Origin: Planctomycetaceae bacterium
GTDB taxonomy: Bacteria > Planctomycetota > Phycisphaerae > Phycisphaerales > SM1A02
Length of the DNA: 7,583 bases
Reading direction: 5' to 3'
Assembly: GCA_027488415.1 (NCBI GenBank)
Contig: JAIYBS010000372.1
Coordinates: 1 to 7,583 of the forward strand
In this document: piece after piece, positions 7,550 to 7,583 of the stretch
Layout: each line of letters starts with the position of its first letter
How positions within the stretch are numbered: the stretch's first letter is position 1
Translations under genes and position numbers: made by a program
Notes under the pieces: generated by a model
The model's database searches: none
What the model was told of the DNA's origin: nothing
What the model saw: the letters and a program-made list of their open reading frames with translations, nothing else

Positions 7550-7583
7550 AATCAAAAGTTGTCACTGAAGGAACCGGGGCTAG

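Larger units (their letters stand above)
7422..7583. other. noncoding upstream region of the tRNA gene
   Basis: I see no gene in this stretch. It should hold the tRNA promoter on the minus strand. Its right part (about 7540-7570) is noticeably richer in A/T than the rest of the window, with GATAAT at 7547-7552 on plus that resembles a -10 box pointing out of the window, but no matching -35 is visible. Confidence 0.6.

Overview
The window is dense, strongly GC-rich bacterial chromosomal DNA with G or C in nearly every third codon position. Long antisense shadow frames arise only because stop codons are rare. No gene fixes the phylum. The C-terminally extended isocitrate dehydrogenase, the tRNA gene without encoded CCA, the frequent GTG starts and the weak ribosome binding sites would suit a high-GC Planctomycetota, Myxococcota, Gemmatimonadota or similar bacterium; this is inference with low confidence.

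Layout from left to right: (1) a leftward major facilitator superfamily (MFS) exporter of the EntS/MFS_3 type, cut off by the window start; (2) a 109-bp divergent spacer; (3) a rightward pair, an icd-like isocitrate dehydrogenase and a ClC chloride transporter with two CBS domains, in the same frame and 6 bp apart; (4) a leftward pair converging on it, a secreted or periplasmic cyclophilin-type prolyl isomerase whose stop overlaps the GTG start of an LplT-like MFS transporter; the far end of the MFS gene overlaps the ClC gene by 56 bp tail to tail; (5) a 37-bp divergent spacer and a small rightward sulfotransferase; (6) a leftward tRNA-Pro(CGG) with a rho-independent terminator immediately behind it; (7) about 160 bp of noncoding DNA with an A/T-richer palindromic patch at the right edge.

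The genes look like ordinary housekeeping and envelope functions (TCA cycle, anion transport, export, protein folding, lipid or drug transport, sulfation, translation), not one pathway. I see no defence system, CRISPR array, phage or transposon genes, or a clearly new multi-gene system. The points most worth a second look are the NAD-type cofactor residues in the isocitrate dehydrogenase, substitutions at key ion-pathway positions in the ClC protein, the very short divergent spacer that may drive leaderless mRNAs, the very compact tRNA-terminator unit, and the palindrome at the right edge.
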